A DNA stretch of 64,000 nt, taken from the NCBI GenBank assembly GCA_963971425.1, contig OZ020523.1:18348867-18412866 (forward strand), written 5' to 3'. A program made the translations under genes and the position numbers. This stretch comes from Bryoerythrophyllum caledonicum. Its lineage: Eukaryota; Streptophyta; Bryopsida; Pottiales; Pottiaceae. Under the pieces are notes generated by a model that saw only the letters and a program-made list of their open reading frames with translations, ran no database searches and had not been told where the DNA came from. Below, in pieces: positions 53,812-64,000 of this stretch (position 1 is its first letter; each line of letters opens with the position of its first letter).

Positions 53812-56800
53812 GTAGCAGACTTAGTACACTGCAATGTTTCTATGATGAAAGTAAAAGGTATGAAAGGATTGTGTGAAAAATGGAAAGAATTACATGAAGA
53901 AGAACAAAAGCGACGACAAGATATTGTGGATCGAGCAAAAACACTATCTCAAGAACGTATCGCCATTGCAAAGCGATTTTATCGGGAACACACTACTTAA
54001 GAAGCGCTTAAAAAGGATTCTACCACAAATGCGGTACTTCAAGTTCCACCTCAAGACTCAGAGGACATGGATCCTATGTATTGAGTATTTGCTCGTCCAC
54101 TTGCAATGAATTTGTAACCACAAGGACATGAGGTTGGGGATCGTGCACACTTTTTCAATTCATCTAGAGGAAGAGGTTCAAAAAGAGGAAGTGCTTCAGG
54201 AAGTGGAAGAGGTCGAGGAAATGGGAGAGGTTCAGGAAGTAGAAGAGGTTTGGGAGGTGGGAGAGGTTCAAGAAGTAGAAGAGGTTTGGGAGGTGGGAGA
54301 GGTTTAGGAAGTGGAAGGTCTTCCAATTCTGCATTCATTCAACCCAAAATCAGAAGATCTACCTTCATTATAGATGAAGCTGCAGAGGCTATAAATGATG
54401 ATGAATCTTTGGAAGGTTTAGAAGATGAGAGTGAAGATGACTTTGATTTTGTGGAAATGAGCGACAATGAAAATAGTGATGAAGCATTTCAAAGGCCTTC
54501 ACAGCCTAGAAGAGGGAAAAAGATTAAAAGAGATCAAGATAGAAACATATCTATTGTATTTCCTACATCTCAACAAATCAAAGCAGGATATGTTTGGTGA
54601 TATGATATGGTGTTTACCGTCAAAATGGAAAAGGTGATGCCCGCTATGGATCCAGAAACAAACCATAGGACTTTGACACTACAACGAGCTAAAGAAATAT
54701 ATGAAATCATTCTTGGAGCTGAAGAAGGTTATGTGTTTCCAATGACATTACGCCTAGTCAAATTCAAGGTCAATATTGGGACACGATTTCAACCGATAGT
54801 GAAAGAGGTTCACTTTGATCGCCCTCAACATGCGGTAGAAGAATTTGATGATGTTTTCAAAAAATATGGAGAAGGCAGCAGTTATGAAGATAAGAAAAAG
54901 TTTTTAAGAAAGAACATCATTTGGACACCTGTTGATGGACAACGCATTCAACATGCGTGCGTCCAATTAGCAAAAGCTGCACTTGATAAGGGAGAAATTA
55001 TACTAGAGTTGTTTGAACAACGCTTTGAACATCAAAAGGCACGGTTTGTTGTATACAACGAACCACATGTGTATATTGCAGCATCATTTGCAATAAATCA
55101 AAGAAATGTTATACTATCGAAGTATACAACTGTAGCTCAGGACCTACTGAAGATTCGAAATCTTTGGTTGAAGCATGGAAAACTAAATCCCAAAGATACT
55201 ACAGATGATGAAAAACGAAGGCTATGTCTAATGGAATCAGCTAGCACTTTAAGGAATAAGGTGAAGATTTCTAATGATACTACTTTGTCCGCTTTAAGAC
55301 GATGTATGGATATTTATACACGACATGCTTGGCAAACTGACAACGAATCATTTGATTCTATACTTCAGATAAGTAGCTAAGATGTATATATATATATATA
55401 TATATATATTTTTTTTAAGCATTATAGTCAGTTGTTTGAAATCTTAGCTTATAAATAAAGCAATGCATTATGAACTAGATTATTTGTCAATGTGAAATTA
55501 TAATTATTCTAACGATATCATAAATGTGTTTTAGGTATGCAAAGATTACGATGCAGGAATTTTGCATGCCTCATGGAAAGACGCAGAAGCATGGCATAAA
55601 TTTGTTGATGAACATGGACATGATATTGATTGTGATATTCGGAATGAAAGGGTGGAAATGACAATCAATTGGTTAAAACCTTTTTATGGTTTGAATGCAA
55701 AAGACTATAAACGTTTGGCCCAGCTTACTGCTGCTCGACCAAAAAACATTCAAACTGGAGTCAGACCACAACAACGATTTTTTTTCAATTCTATTGGAAA
55801 AACAAAGCCTAATGGAGGAACAATGGCATACTATGCTGATAGAATGCTTCGTAGAAGTGCTTCTAGAAATGCTCTACGGTGGTTAAAATTACAAGAAGAA
55901 GGTGGGAAAATAATTCCAATGAGGGAATTTAATTCCATTTCAATTGATGATCTTTGGATTGAAGAGCCGACAAAAACCTTAACCTTTCTATCACTGAATG
56001 CATCATTTGCATTTAAGAAAAGATGGGCCAATCCTGGAGGGAAGACCACCAAATCATTGGAAAAGTTTCAGCAACTTATTCCACATATTATTCAAACTCA
56101 CTTTGAAGACAGACGTGCTGGATTTCATGGGTTCATTGGACAAAGACGGATTATAACAGAAGATGGAGATAGTACGTGGGATCGTTTATTCAAGATTCCG
56201 GTTATTGATGAAAACAATTATTTAAAGTCTATTTTCATCAAATATTGGACTCATAATATTTTCGGAGTGGAGCATATGACAATTGGAGATCCTGCTTTAT
56301 GGGTGTTTGATTGTTGTCACGGATCTAGTGGTGATGGAAAAGAAAAATGGGGAATGGACGACTTCATTAAGATATTTCGATTAATTCAACAATGGATAGA
56401 AGGCCAACCCCGTTGGAATGTTATTCTATTGTTACATCATGGTTGGGTTGTGGATGAAAAATTCATTCAAGAAATGGGCATACCAAATGGAGCAATTATT
56501 CGTCGGGGAATATGGGGATTTCATGATAACTATGGTAAAAGTCAAGGCAATGATGATATCAAGTATGGAACCAATGTCATTGGAAAACTTGAAGAATTGG
56601 GTGATATCATATTTATTTTCCATTGCCCTCCAGGGGAAGATCTCACTATGAACTTTGTGCACTCACCAGAGTCACGCTTGACTCGAATTTTTAAGGATCA
56701 AAGCCAAAAAGAAGGTGATGACTCATTTGGAGATACCAACAGAAGTTCAAGGACGTTGAAGAAATTGGTGGATGTTTACCTTCCTCCAAATTGGACATTA

Positions 56801-57703
56801 GTGGCATGTGGCATAACTCATGCAATATCTTGTATTTTGAAAAGTAAATTTCAAGGTTCAGATATAGTTGTGATTGATGAAAATCAAGAACATACAACTA
56901 AATTGTCAAGTCTGCTAAAGTGTCTTTCACAGATAGAAGAGGTGCCTACAGAAGAAGCAAAAGCTTATAAAACTGAGGTCAACGTGCATATTGATGAAGA
57001 AGACATGCAAAGGAAAGAAAGATAGGCTAGCATGTTTTCTGAAAGGGATGAATACTTTCATATTGGTGAGCCATATAGGATGTCTCAAGAACGTGGAACC
57101 TTAGGCGAAGGAGCTATACAAGATATGGACAAAGATGTGAGAATTGAACAAGATAATATCGGTGTTCAAGGAGAGGGACATGGAGCAAGATCAAGATGTA
57201 CAATTGAGTCAATGAAGAAAAGAAAGGCCAATCAACCATCTTATAAATCAGACAAAGTGGAGGACTATGAAGGTAGAACCAATACATCTTCCAGTGGCGG
57301 AACATCTGAAGTAAAATCATTCTCATCAGGTACTGCAATTCATTCACTCAATGTAGAAGATTCATTAAAAGAGCAAGTACTTTTTCATGAAGAAAGGAGA
57401 AATGACATGGACAGAAGTGAAGAAGATGTGAATAGGGTACCCTCATTTATTGATCACCTCCAAGTAAAGAAGAATGATGACGTACTCTTGTATGATTCTA
57501 CTGCAGAAGAATCACCAGATTCATATAGATCAAGCTACCAAATGTTAGAAGAGGATTCTTATTTAAAATCTTTAGAGATGCCGCATGGTCTGGAGTATAT
57601 TGTAGAGCATAGCAGTCAGAGAGAATCAGTGGACGAATGTTCACTACAACCCTTGCCAATTGATGCAAATATGGATCCTGATGATCCATGGTTTTTACTC
57701 TAA
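53812..57703 (+). pseudogene. ParB-like plus beta-class DNA-methylase-like gene, decayed
   Basis: Two exons in one continuous reading (53812-55368 and 55535-57703). Order: a charged helix (KWKELHEEEQKRRQDIVDRA), a Gly/Arg/Ser-rich segment (about 54166-54320), an acidic patch, then a ParB-like domain (54607-55368) with WTPVDGQRIQHACVQLAKA and FVVYNEPHVYIAASFAINQR, matching the (V/I)DGxRRxxA and ENxxR boxes. Exon 2 holds a permuted methylase-like fold: VFDCCHG where motif IV (DPPY) is expected, then FIFHCPPGED, then TLKKLVDVYLPPNWTLVACG and DIVVIDENQEH where HPTQKP and motif I are expected. The catalytic and SAM residues look eroded. A Ser/Glu-rich tail follows (57032-57703). In-frame stops lie at 53998, 54082, 54115, 54598 and 57023, with no other damage. 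Function would be DNA- or chromatin-related; domain calls rest on motif spacing only. Confidence 0.55.
55369..55534 (+). other. Phase-0 intron with ATAAGT donor
   Basis: CAG, then ATAAGT, opens the gap and TTTTAG closes it. Joining CAG to GTATGC keeps the frame (SILQ then VCKDYDAGIL). The donor is one base from the consensus GTAAGT. It contains a (TA)n run at about 55383-55410. Confidence 0.6.
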
Positions 57704-59180
57704 AATATCATTAGGAAGATGAACATTCCATTTGAGAGACCAACATTCTGTACAATTTGAGTAGTTAAATTATACTTTGTCTTGATGTATGTAGGACAAA
57801 TAAGGCTTGCACATTATATGATTTGGTTATTATGTATAACTACAATATGATATTAGTTAATGTTTATTTATGTATAAAATTATGACTTGCTGTACTATGT
57901 TGTATGTTGACAAAAAGAAGTGACAAAAGCCAAGGCCTTCAGCCTTTCTTATTCAACATGCAACCTCTTATAATCAAAGTATGAATTATCTTACCATCAA
58001 TTAGTAAAGTATTCCATCATTCAAGGTTTTTAATTTTCACTACTAAAGAATGGTCAATTTGGAGCTACTATCATCTATTACAACAACCATTGTTCAATGT
58101 TGTTCAAGTTTTTCCAAAATTTTCAATCATAATTTAGTTAACTCCTAAAAGATTGTTCATATATTTCACCAAAACCTCTCCAAAAGTTCTTCATTATGAT
58201 GAGGTATTGTGAAACTAATTTCAACATTTTTTAATTACATTTAAAAGTAAAACCTCAACTTAGCAATAAGACACTCAATAATTTTGGTAAACTTTGATTG
58301 TGTGGATAGTAAGATACATTGCTTTGAAAGGTGCAAAGAACTCTATTTCTTCTTTGCGTAGACAAAGTGAACGTAATTTCACTCAAAAGAAATACAAAAT
58401 TTTCCACTATACAATGCAAAGTTTTAAAGGGGTTATATTTCACCTAAATTTAGATCTTTCCATGCCAAAATCACAAGTAATGGAGGTGTTCAGGATAAAG
58501 AAATTGGTCTTGCAATGAGGCGGAGTATGAAACATAACCGTTTCTTAAGCATTGCACTTTAATTTCGTAACAAAATAGAGGATTGGTAGATCTAAAATCC
58601 AAAAAGGTAGATGAATGCATCATGTCTTATGTCATCAAGAGTCCTTACTTTATTGAAAATATGATATGATTAATTTCTATGCAATTTTTAAGCAAAAACT
58701 ATTAAGGTTGTCAATAACATTTACTCATTTTCTCCTACCACACAAGATTAAACTATCCAACCCGAGAGTAGTAGTATTGAGTTGTATAGTATCTGGCTTA
58801 ACAACCCTAAAGTCTAGCTTTTGATGTTCTAAGCACCGAAATTGATTTCCTATAAATCCAAAGAATAAAATAAAAAATATCCCCACAAAGACAACCCATG
58901 CTTCTATTTTCAATTGAAAAGTCAAAGAGAAGTATTAAATTTTTTTTTTTTGAGAACTTGCGCAAACTGGAAGTGTACCTCGTAGGTACAAAGAGGCCTA
59001 TAAGGATCAAGTCAAATTTTGTAAGGCTATATATGAAATTGAGACAGTCTACTTCTATCACATTCAGTTCAACGGAACAAATTATCACAACATCTCTTGG
59101 TTTGACATAAACATGCAGTTTGCACCGCAACTTGAAACATGATCTCCTTATTTAGCCTGGTTGAGAGTTGGTCCATACCC
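57704..59180. other. AT-rich intergenic region
   Basis: No coding signal. It ends at the left inverted terminus of the Mutator-like element. Confidence 0.6.
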
Positions 59181-59378
59181 AAGGCTTGGTGAGTTAATTG
59201 GCTCGACGCCCGACCCTAGCCCTCTAGCCCGCGACCCGTTCCTGGCCCACCACGGTGTCGCCCCGCTACGACGCCCCCGCCACGTAGCTTGCACGCCACG
59301 TAACCTCTCCGCCACGCTGGCCGCCCGCCCGGTTTCATCCTCCTCTAGTTCTCGTCCGCCTCCCAAACCGTCGGTTTA
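59181..59378 (+). repeat. Left inverted terminus of the MULE
   Basis: GC-rich, about 80% matching the reverse complement of 63797-64000. Whether it starts at 59181 or a little earlier cannot be decided. Confidence 0.85.
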
Positions 59379-60199
59379 AAGTTGAATCTGCCACTTCTTG
59401 GAGATCGCTCAACTACCTCAGCAATAAATTTAGGTGGTTTCAAGATGGCCGCCACAAAATTAGTTCATAGTTTGATTGTTTTTGGGGGTGTTCTTGGTGG
59501 TGCATTTTGTTGTTCTTGTGGTCTTCGTGCATTTTGTTCTTGTTGTGCTTTGGATGTGTTATTGGCATGAACTTGGATTATTGTCCAGTGTTTTGATCCG
59601 CTGTCGCACCACATTCTTTGTATGCTTCATTTACTCTCTCTCCCAAGTATGCAAGTTCTGCCTTTGCTTGTATGGTTTGGAATTTTGGTATACAACTTGT
59701 CCAGAGTTCTTGAACTTATTTCAGCTTCTCCCTAAAAGTTCAAATTTCTTAAGCTTTTTCTTGCATTATGGACAGGGTGTCGGAGTTTAGAGATTCATGA
59801 CTTGCATATAACATGGGGTAGTAGGATGTCCATTCACGGGTAACTATAGAGGATTCAAAAATTGAGGATTTAGTGTTGGACAGGGTTTACGTTGTGAAGC
59901 ATGTTCTGGACAGGGTTTAGGGTTTAGACCCCACTACCGACAGTATGGAGTGTGTCGTAGACCTTGGTGGTCGTGACGAGGTCGATCGATGGACATACAA
60001 CGCTTACAACCCCACCAGTATTGAGGAGGACCTCGTACGCGACCCTGAAGCGGACGTTTTGTGCCGTGGCAAGGACGCTTCCCCTATCCAACAATCGAAT
60101 GTTGCAAACATCCCACTCCCTATTTACAGCGTAAATCCCTCCAGTCTCTCTCAGCCCCCAAACCTGCCGTACTCTGAACATGTCCCCATTCCAATCTTC

Positions 60200-60505
60200 G
60201 CTTGCCATGGCGACGTCCTCAACAAAGCAAACATCCCTTGCCGAAATACCGTTTGCATTGTAGCAAACCTTCCCTGCGTAGCAAGAGTGGCATGTTTGGG
60301 AATTGCCGGACGCGTGCTAAATGGGCCTTGTCCGGGAACTGCCCTTGCACAACGAATGTGGGTTGTCCCCTAAATAACCCCTTCAATGAAAACGGCATGT
60401 GCCATGAAAACAAGGAATGCGCAGGGCTATCCTGTCCAACACCTCCCCAAATGTACAAATCGCCCTCTTGGATGAAAGTACTGGAAAAAGTGTGTGTATC
60501 TTTCT
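60200..60505 (+). pseudogene. Cys-rich ORF fragment inside the MULE
   Basis: Reading with one shift near 60295 gives NIPCRNTVC, then GNCPCTTNVGCPLNNPF and GMCHENKECAGLSC. The Cys pairs resemble small disulphide-rich or metal-binding modules, but I recognise no family. It lies between the left terminus and the transposase and may be captured host sequence. Confidence 0.35.
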
Positions 60506-60611
60506 AGCTCCCGCCAGTAGGTGCCTTTGATCGAACCGACCTTAAATGGGGGGAAAATGTTAATCAAGGATGAGGAAGAAAAAAAACCGTCCAAAAAGCC
60601 ACCATTTTGTG

Positions 60612-60790
60612 GAGCCAAGGAAGTCGTTTATGCTCCACAAGGAAGTCACAAGGAAGTCGTTTAGGCTCCACAAGGAAGTCACAAGGAAGTCGTTTAGGCT
60701 CCACAAGGAAGTCACAAGGAAGTCGTTTAGGCTCCACAAGGAAGTTGTTTAGGCTCCGTCAAGGAAGTCATTTAGGCTCCACCAAACGAC
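60612..60790 (+). repeat. 33-bp tandem array
   Basis: Four units of AGGCTCCACAAGGAAGTCAC plus AAGGAAGTCGTTT, then shortened units. In one frame it codes for RKSFRLHKEVT repeats. It directly precedes the transposase exon. Confidence 0.9.
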
Positions 60791-60915
60791 TTCCTTGACG
60801 GGGAAAGCTCGACCAGACAATTTTCTTGCACATATGTTGAAGAAAGCACCCTTCGTGTCCGTGGCAAGGAAGACAAGATACAAGTCCGAGCTGAATCAAC
60901 CATGCAAGAGATGAA

Positions 60916-61010
60916 GTAAGTCACAGACAATGCCAACTTTTGTGAATTCCATATTCTTTCATCATTTACATTAATTGTCTTATCTATGCTGAAATTGTTG
61001 TCCAAAATAG
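60916..61010 (+). other. Canonical GT-AG intron in the MULE transposase
   Basis: GTAAGTC ... AAAATAG. Joining restores EMK then YSCEYGPKDY in frame. Confidence 0.7.
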
Positions 61011-61947
61011 GTACTCGTGTGAATATGGGCCTAAGGACTACATCAATGAATACAAGGTAGAGGTTCAAAAGGTGTTTGCACACACATTGAAGGACTGCCA
61101 AAAGTCTACCAACCAGAAGAAGGCTGTGCAAAGAGCAAAAAAGGTTGTCTACCAAGTAGAAAAGGCTGCAGCCGCGTCTCGACAGGCATTTAAGAAGGCG
61201 AGGACACATCCAACAATTGAAGTAAACATCAATCCAGAAGAAGAGGACCCCGACAAAACAGCTTAGGTGCAAGCGGCCCAAGAAAGGCTTTGGCAGGTTC
61301 AACAAACAATTCACGGGGCAAAGACCATGAGGCACGGGACCCGCATTGGCAAAAAACAAGCTGGTATGTCTATCAAGCGCGACTGTCAATGTTACTTTGT
61401 TGCTAAGCAATTGCTAATTGATGAAATACTTTGTACGATTCACTTCCACTCCATGGACCATGTCAATAGGGAGGGCAAATCGTATCATGGTTTAGAATTT
61501 TGTGGTCAAAGGGCAGGGTTGTCCAGAAGGCTATCATACGCCACCTAAGATTGGATCCAGGCGTCCTTGCGGAGTGGAAAGTCCCCAGCACATGTTATGG
61601 CTGACCATAAACAAGAGGTCTTGAGATGTGCTAGGTTAAACTTACCACCCACTAAGGACATGTTTGTCCTCCCTCATGATGTTCACAACATTGCGAACAA
61701 GATGGCTAAAGAGTTGTGAGAGTTGTACCTACGTGATTCGATAAGTGTGCGAATGTGGACCGATATGAACCCCGGCGTGCACTTTCACTACCACGAGTAT
61801 GGGATTATTGACCTAAAGCAAGCCCCCACCAACGACGATCCCTTCTGCCTCCCAATTCAGACAGATTGGCAGTTAGACATGATGGTGCGACATGGCCATT
61901 AGAGGGCATTGGCCATGGACGCCACGTTCGGGACCAATTTGCAAAAG

Positions 61948-62028
61948 ATACGTTGTTTTCAAGACTTTGTATTGTAGTCCAACTTCTTTGTTCACAAATT
62001 CTGGTTTTCAAATATAATTATCTTGTAG
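61948..62028 (+). other. Intron with ATACGT donor in the MULE transposase
   Basis: AAAAG is followed by ATACGT, and TTGTAG precedes TATTCGC. Joining gives FGTNLQK then YSLYIVMVF, the expected MULE continuity. 81 bp. Confidence 0.65.
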
Positions 62029-62169
62029 TATTCGCTGTATATTGTGATGGTCTTCAATGAATGGGAGCAAGGCACCCCTGTGGCATATAGCATCCAAGGA
62101 AAGTCTCGAGAGGAAGGCACTGTTGTATGGCTAAAGGAGCTTAGAGACCGTTGCGTTTGACAAGCCCTA

Positions 62170-63796
62170 GCACACACGTCTCGATGCAAAGATGCTACTC
62201 TTGTGGAAGATTAGCAACATCACATATGGGGGCCCTCTTGCACATGACACGCACTGCTTCTGCATATGAGAGTTTGCCTAGGTCTAGGGTTTGAGGATAA
62301 CTGACTTGCTAGTTAAAAACAAAGGAATCCATTAAACCTTGAAATCGGTATCCTCAAAGTACATGCAAACATGTGATGTGAAAGCGTGATCATGAACATG
62401 CAATAAACAAAACAAACATATAGAAGGATTTTGAGCCTCACTGGATTCGTTGAATTGGGCGCCATAGCTAATTGGATGTTTACAATGACTCTTGACGCTC
62501 AAGAATACCCTTAATTTGTCTTCTATAGGATACCTCGGAAGTTCACGAATTAAGGTGGCCCATAGATGGACACACCCTAAACACTAGAAGACATCCACAA
62601 CCACAAATTGGTACATCGAAAATGGGCAGCAATGACTATAATTGTATATGTTCATTACAAAAGGTAGAACACGCAAAACGACCCTATATCCCACATCCTC
62701 TAAAAAAGACAAAAACCCTAATTCAGGACAAGACGTGAGCGCGCACCTCCTTGGTGGCGCCGACGGTCTTTGGTCGCCTTCACTATGGGTCCAGTTGAAG
62801 GTGCCATCAGCGGCCGTAGAAGCCGTGTCCGCAACATCCACAGCGGGCATTCTCCCCAAGTGTTGCGGCAAACAATGCCTCCCCACACGCCCACCGTAGA
62901 TGGTGCCGGAGCGCCTCTTCAACACGCGTTGAGCGCTGCGTCCAACCACCGCTACTCCGGATGGAGCACCTGACCATGCGCCTCGCAGTGCACAGAACTG
63001 CCACAGTCTGTGTCCGAGCGACCGCCCCACCACGCAGTGCAGCACGCGCCTTACAACGCGTCCATCCGCAGTTGCTGGCACCGCAACTTCCTCATGATGT
63101 GATTGACGACATGCGAAAACGCAGTAGCTGCAGCTCACAACGCCTCATCTTGGTTGCCTTTCACTTCCCGCTCCTTCCAAGTAGCCTCCTACTTCCTGCG
63201 CCTTCCACGACCAACACTTCTTACGCCTTCCACGACCACCACTTAGGTCGCGCCTTCCACGTCCCATTCCTTGCCGCATTTATGGCCTCCTCACACTCCT
63301 TTGCCACAACGAGCACCTACCGCAACCAACGCCTCTTCACGCTCCACGTCCCGCTCCCTTGCCACGACCAGCACCTCTCGGAGGAGGTCACCACCAGATC
63401 ACGTCTCCCATTCTCATACACACTCAACGCGCAATTCCAATAACCCCAACTTCCCAAGTCCGGATCACACCCAATTCAAAACCCCAATCCCTCTCCCACG
63501 ATCACGTCCTCCCCAAATTCCTCCACTCTCTTCTAATCCACCACTCTTCCATAATCCCATGGTGTTTGTCAATCATCCGCTCAACCAATGCCTCTCAATG
63601 CAATGACGTTGAGAGAAAAATTTACTCGAACAGGGAAAAACCTATCCTGTAGGCGTTGGTCATGGCAAGCTGCCATAATCCACGGTTGCATCGAATGCCA
63701 AAGGCAGTTGTGAGCATTGAGGACAACATCGCAATCAGGTCATCAGAGAATTTATTTGAAAAAGACGTCAATGGACATTGGTAGGTGACTTAAATT
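62170..63796. other. MULE interior without recognised gene
   Basis: 62.2-62.6 kb is AT-rich. 62.7-63.6 kb is GC- and CT-rich (TTCCACGACCA and CACCACC words) with open frames on both strands but no motifs. Possible captured DNA. Confidence 0.45.
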
Positions 63797-64000
63797 CAAA
63801 CCGACATTTAGAGAGGCGGACGAGAACTGAAGGAGGTTGAAAATGGGCAAGGGGAGTTGGGCGGGCAGGCGGCCAACGTGGCGGAGAGGTTATGTGGCGG
63901 GTTTGGTGACCATGGCAGGCAGACGATGTGGCGGGTCGGGAACGGGTCGCGGGCTAGAGGGCTAGGGTCAAGTGTCAAGCCAACCAACTCACCAAGCCTT
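63797..64000 (-). repeat. Right inverted terminus of the MULE (to window edge)
   Basis: Inverted partner of 59181-59378. It ends CCAACTCACCAAGCCTT exactly at the window edge. Confidence 0.85.

Larger units (their letters stand above)
60791..62160 (+). pseudogene. MULE transposase, decayed and truncated
   Basis: Exon 1 (to 60915) reads RQFSCTYVEEST...AESTMQEM. Exon 2 (61011-61947) has a basic helical region, then IQTDWQLDMMVRHGH and LAMDATFGTN, the D-A-T-x-x-T-N block holding the first catalytic Asp of the MULE DDE domain. Exon 3 (from 62029) continues YSLYIVMVFNEWEQGTPVAY and VVWLKELRDR. The second Asp, the Glu and any SWIM finger are missing, so it is truncated. In-frame stops at 61264, 61546, 61717 and 61900 confirm decay. 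The first intron (60916-61010) has GTAAGT and ATAG ends; the second has an ATACGT donor. Confidence 0.78.
59181..64000. mobile_element. Mutator-like element (MULE) with long inverted ends and cargo
   Basis: 59181-59378 and 63797-64000 are inverted copies of about 200 bp (AAGGCTTGGTGAGTT..., TAGCCCTCTAGCCCGCGACC, AACCTCTCCGCCACG and CTCGTCCGCC occur in both, in opposite orientation). Between them lies a decayed MULE transposase (60791-62160). The right end coincides with the window edge, so the terminus may continue outside and the 9-11 bp duplication cannot be tested. Other content: a Cys-rich ORF fragment, a 33-bp tandem array and Arg/Ser-rich sequence at 62.6-63.6 kb, possibly captured DNA. 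Confidence 0.82.

Noticed and set aside
62584-63138. 184-codon minus-strand ORF
   Set aside because: Overlaps equally long plus-strand frames in GC-rich DNA and shows no motif or repeat structure of a protein.

Overview
The window looks like nuclear DNA of a green plant of the streptophyte line with a large, repeat-rich genome. The evidence is a plant-type 24-residue LRR fragment, a chromodomain Ty3/gypsy element, hAT, CACTA-type and Mutator-like DNA transposons, GT-AG introns, and long AT-rich stretches without genes. I cannot name the species; a charophyte alga or an early land plant is only a guess. Almost every protein-coding region is a mobile element or a decayed multicopy gene. The main exceptions are an uninterrupted LINE and a short bacterial-looking insert.

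Layout. 1-1.43 kb: decayed kinase-like gene (-). 4.5-8.8 kb: hAT transposase (+) split by two CACTA-ended insertions whose exact removal restores its reading frame. 9.5-19.1 kb: decayed RING/coiled-coil gene (-) cut in two by a complete 6.25-kb chromovirus (10387-16634) with 203-bp LTRs and CGGTG target duplications; the chromovirus leader holds a captured CHY-zinc-finger (RCHY1-like) fragment and a 13-bp minisatellite. 19.3-23.4 kb: AT-rich DNA with dispersed repeats. 23.8-24.2 kb: second copy of the N-terminal domain of the 16.6-19 kb gene. 25.7-27.5 kb: GC-rich bacterial-type gene set (ParB-like gene, small gene, partial gene, Shine-Dalgarno sites), ending at a 200-N gap. 28.4-41 kb: mostly AT-rich, with tandem and palindromic repeats, an LRR pseudogene and a possible disordered-protein exon.

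41-53 kb holds a large LINE on the minus strand. ORF1 is about 546 aa. ORF2 is one uninterrupted frame of about 2,769 codons. In order it shows a 2A-type ribosome-skipping motif, an APE endonuclease, reverse transcriptase, two unidentified modules, RNase H, a zinc knuckle and a C-terminal R2-type restriction-like endonuclease. Two endonucleases plus RNase H match the Dualen/RandI type of LINE; the internal 2A motif is the novel part. A perfect 11-bp hairpin lies about 240 bp past the ORF2 stop.

53.8-57.7 kb is a decayed gene coding for a Gly/Arg-rich segment, a ParB-like domain and a permuted (beta-class) DNA-methylase-like domain. 59.18 kb to the window end is a Mutator-like element with about 200-bp inverted termini, a decayed transposase and unrelated cargo.

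Four GC-rich clusters of the word GGCCGTCCG each lie about 120-270 bp upstream of a recognisable reading frame, on the correct side for its strand. This may mark a shared promoter-type module.
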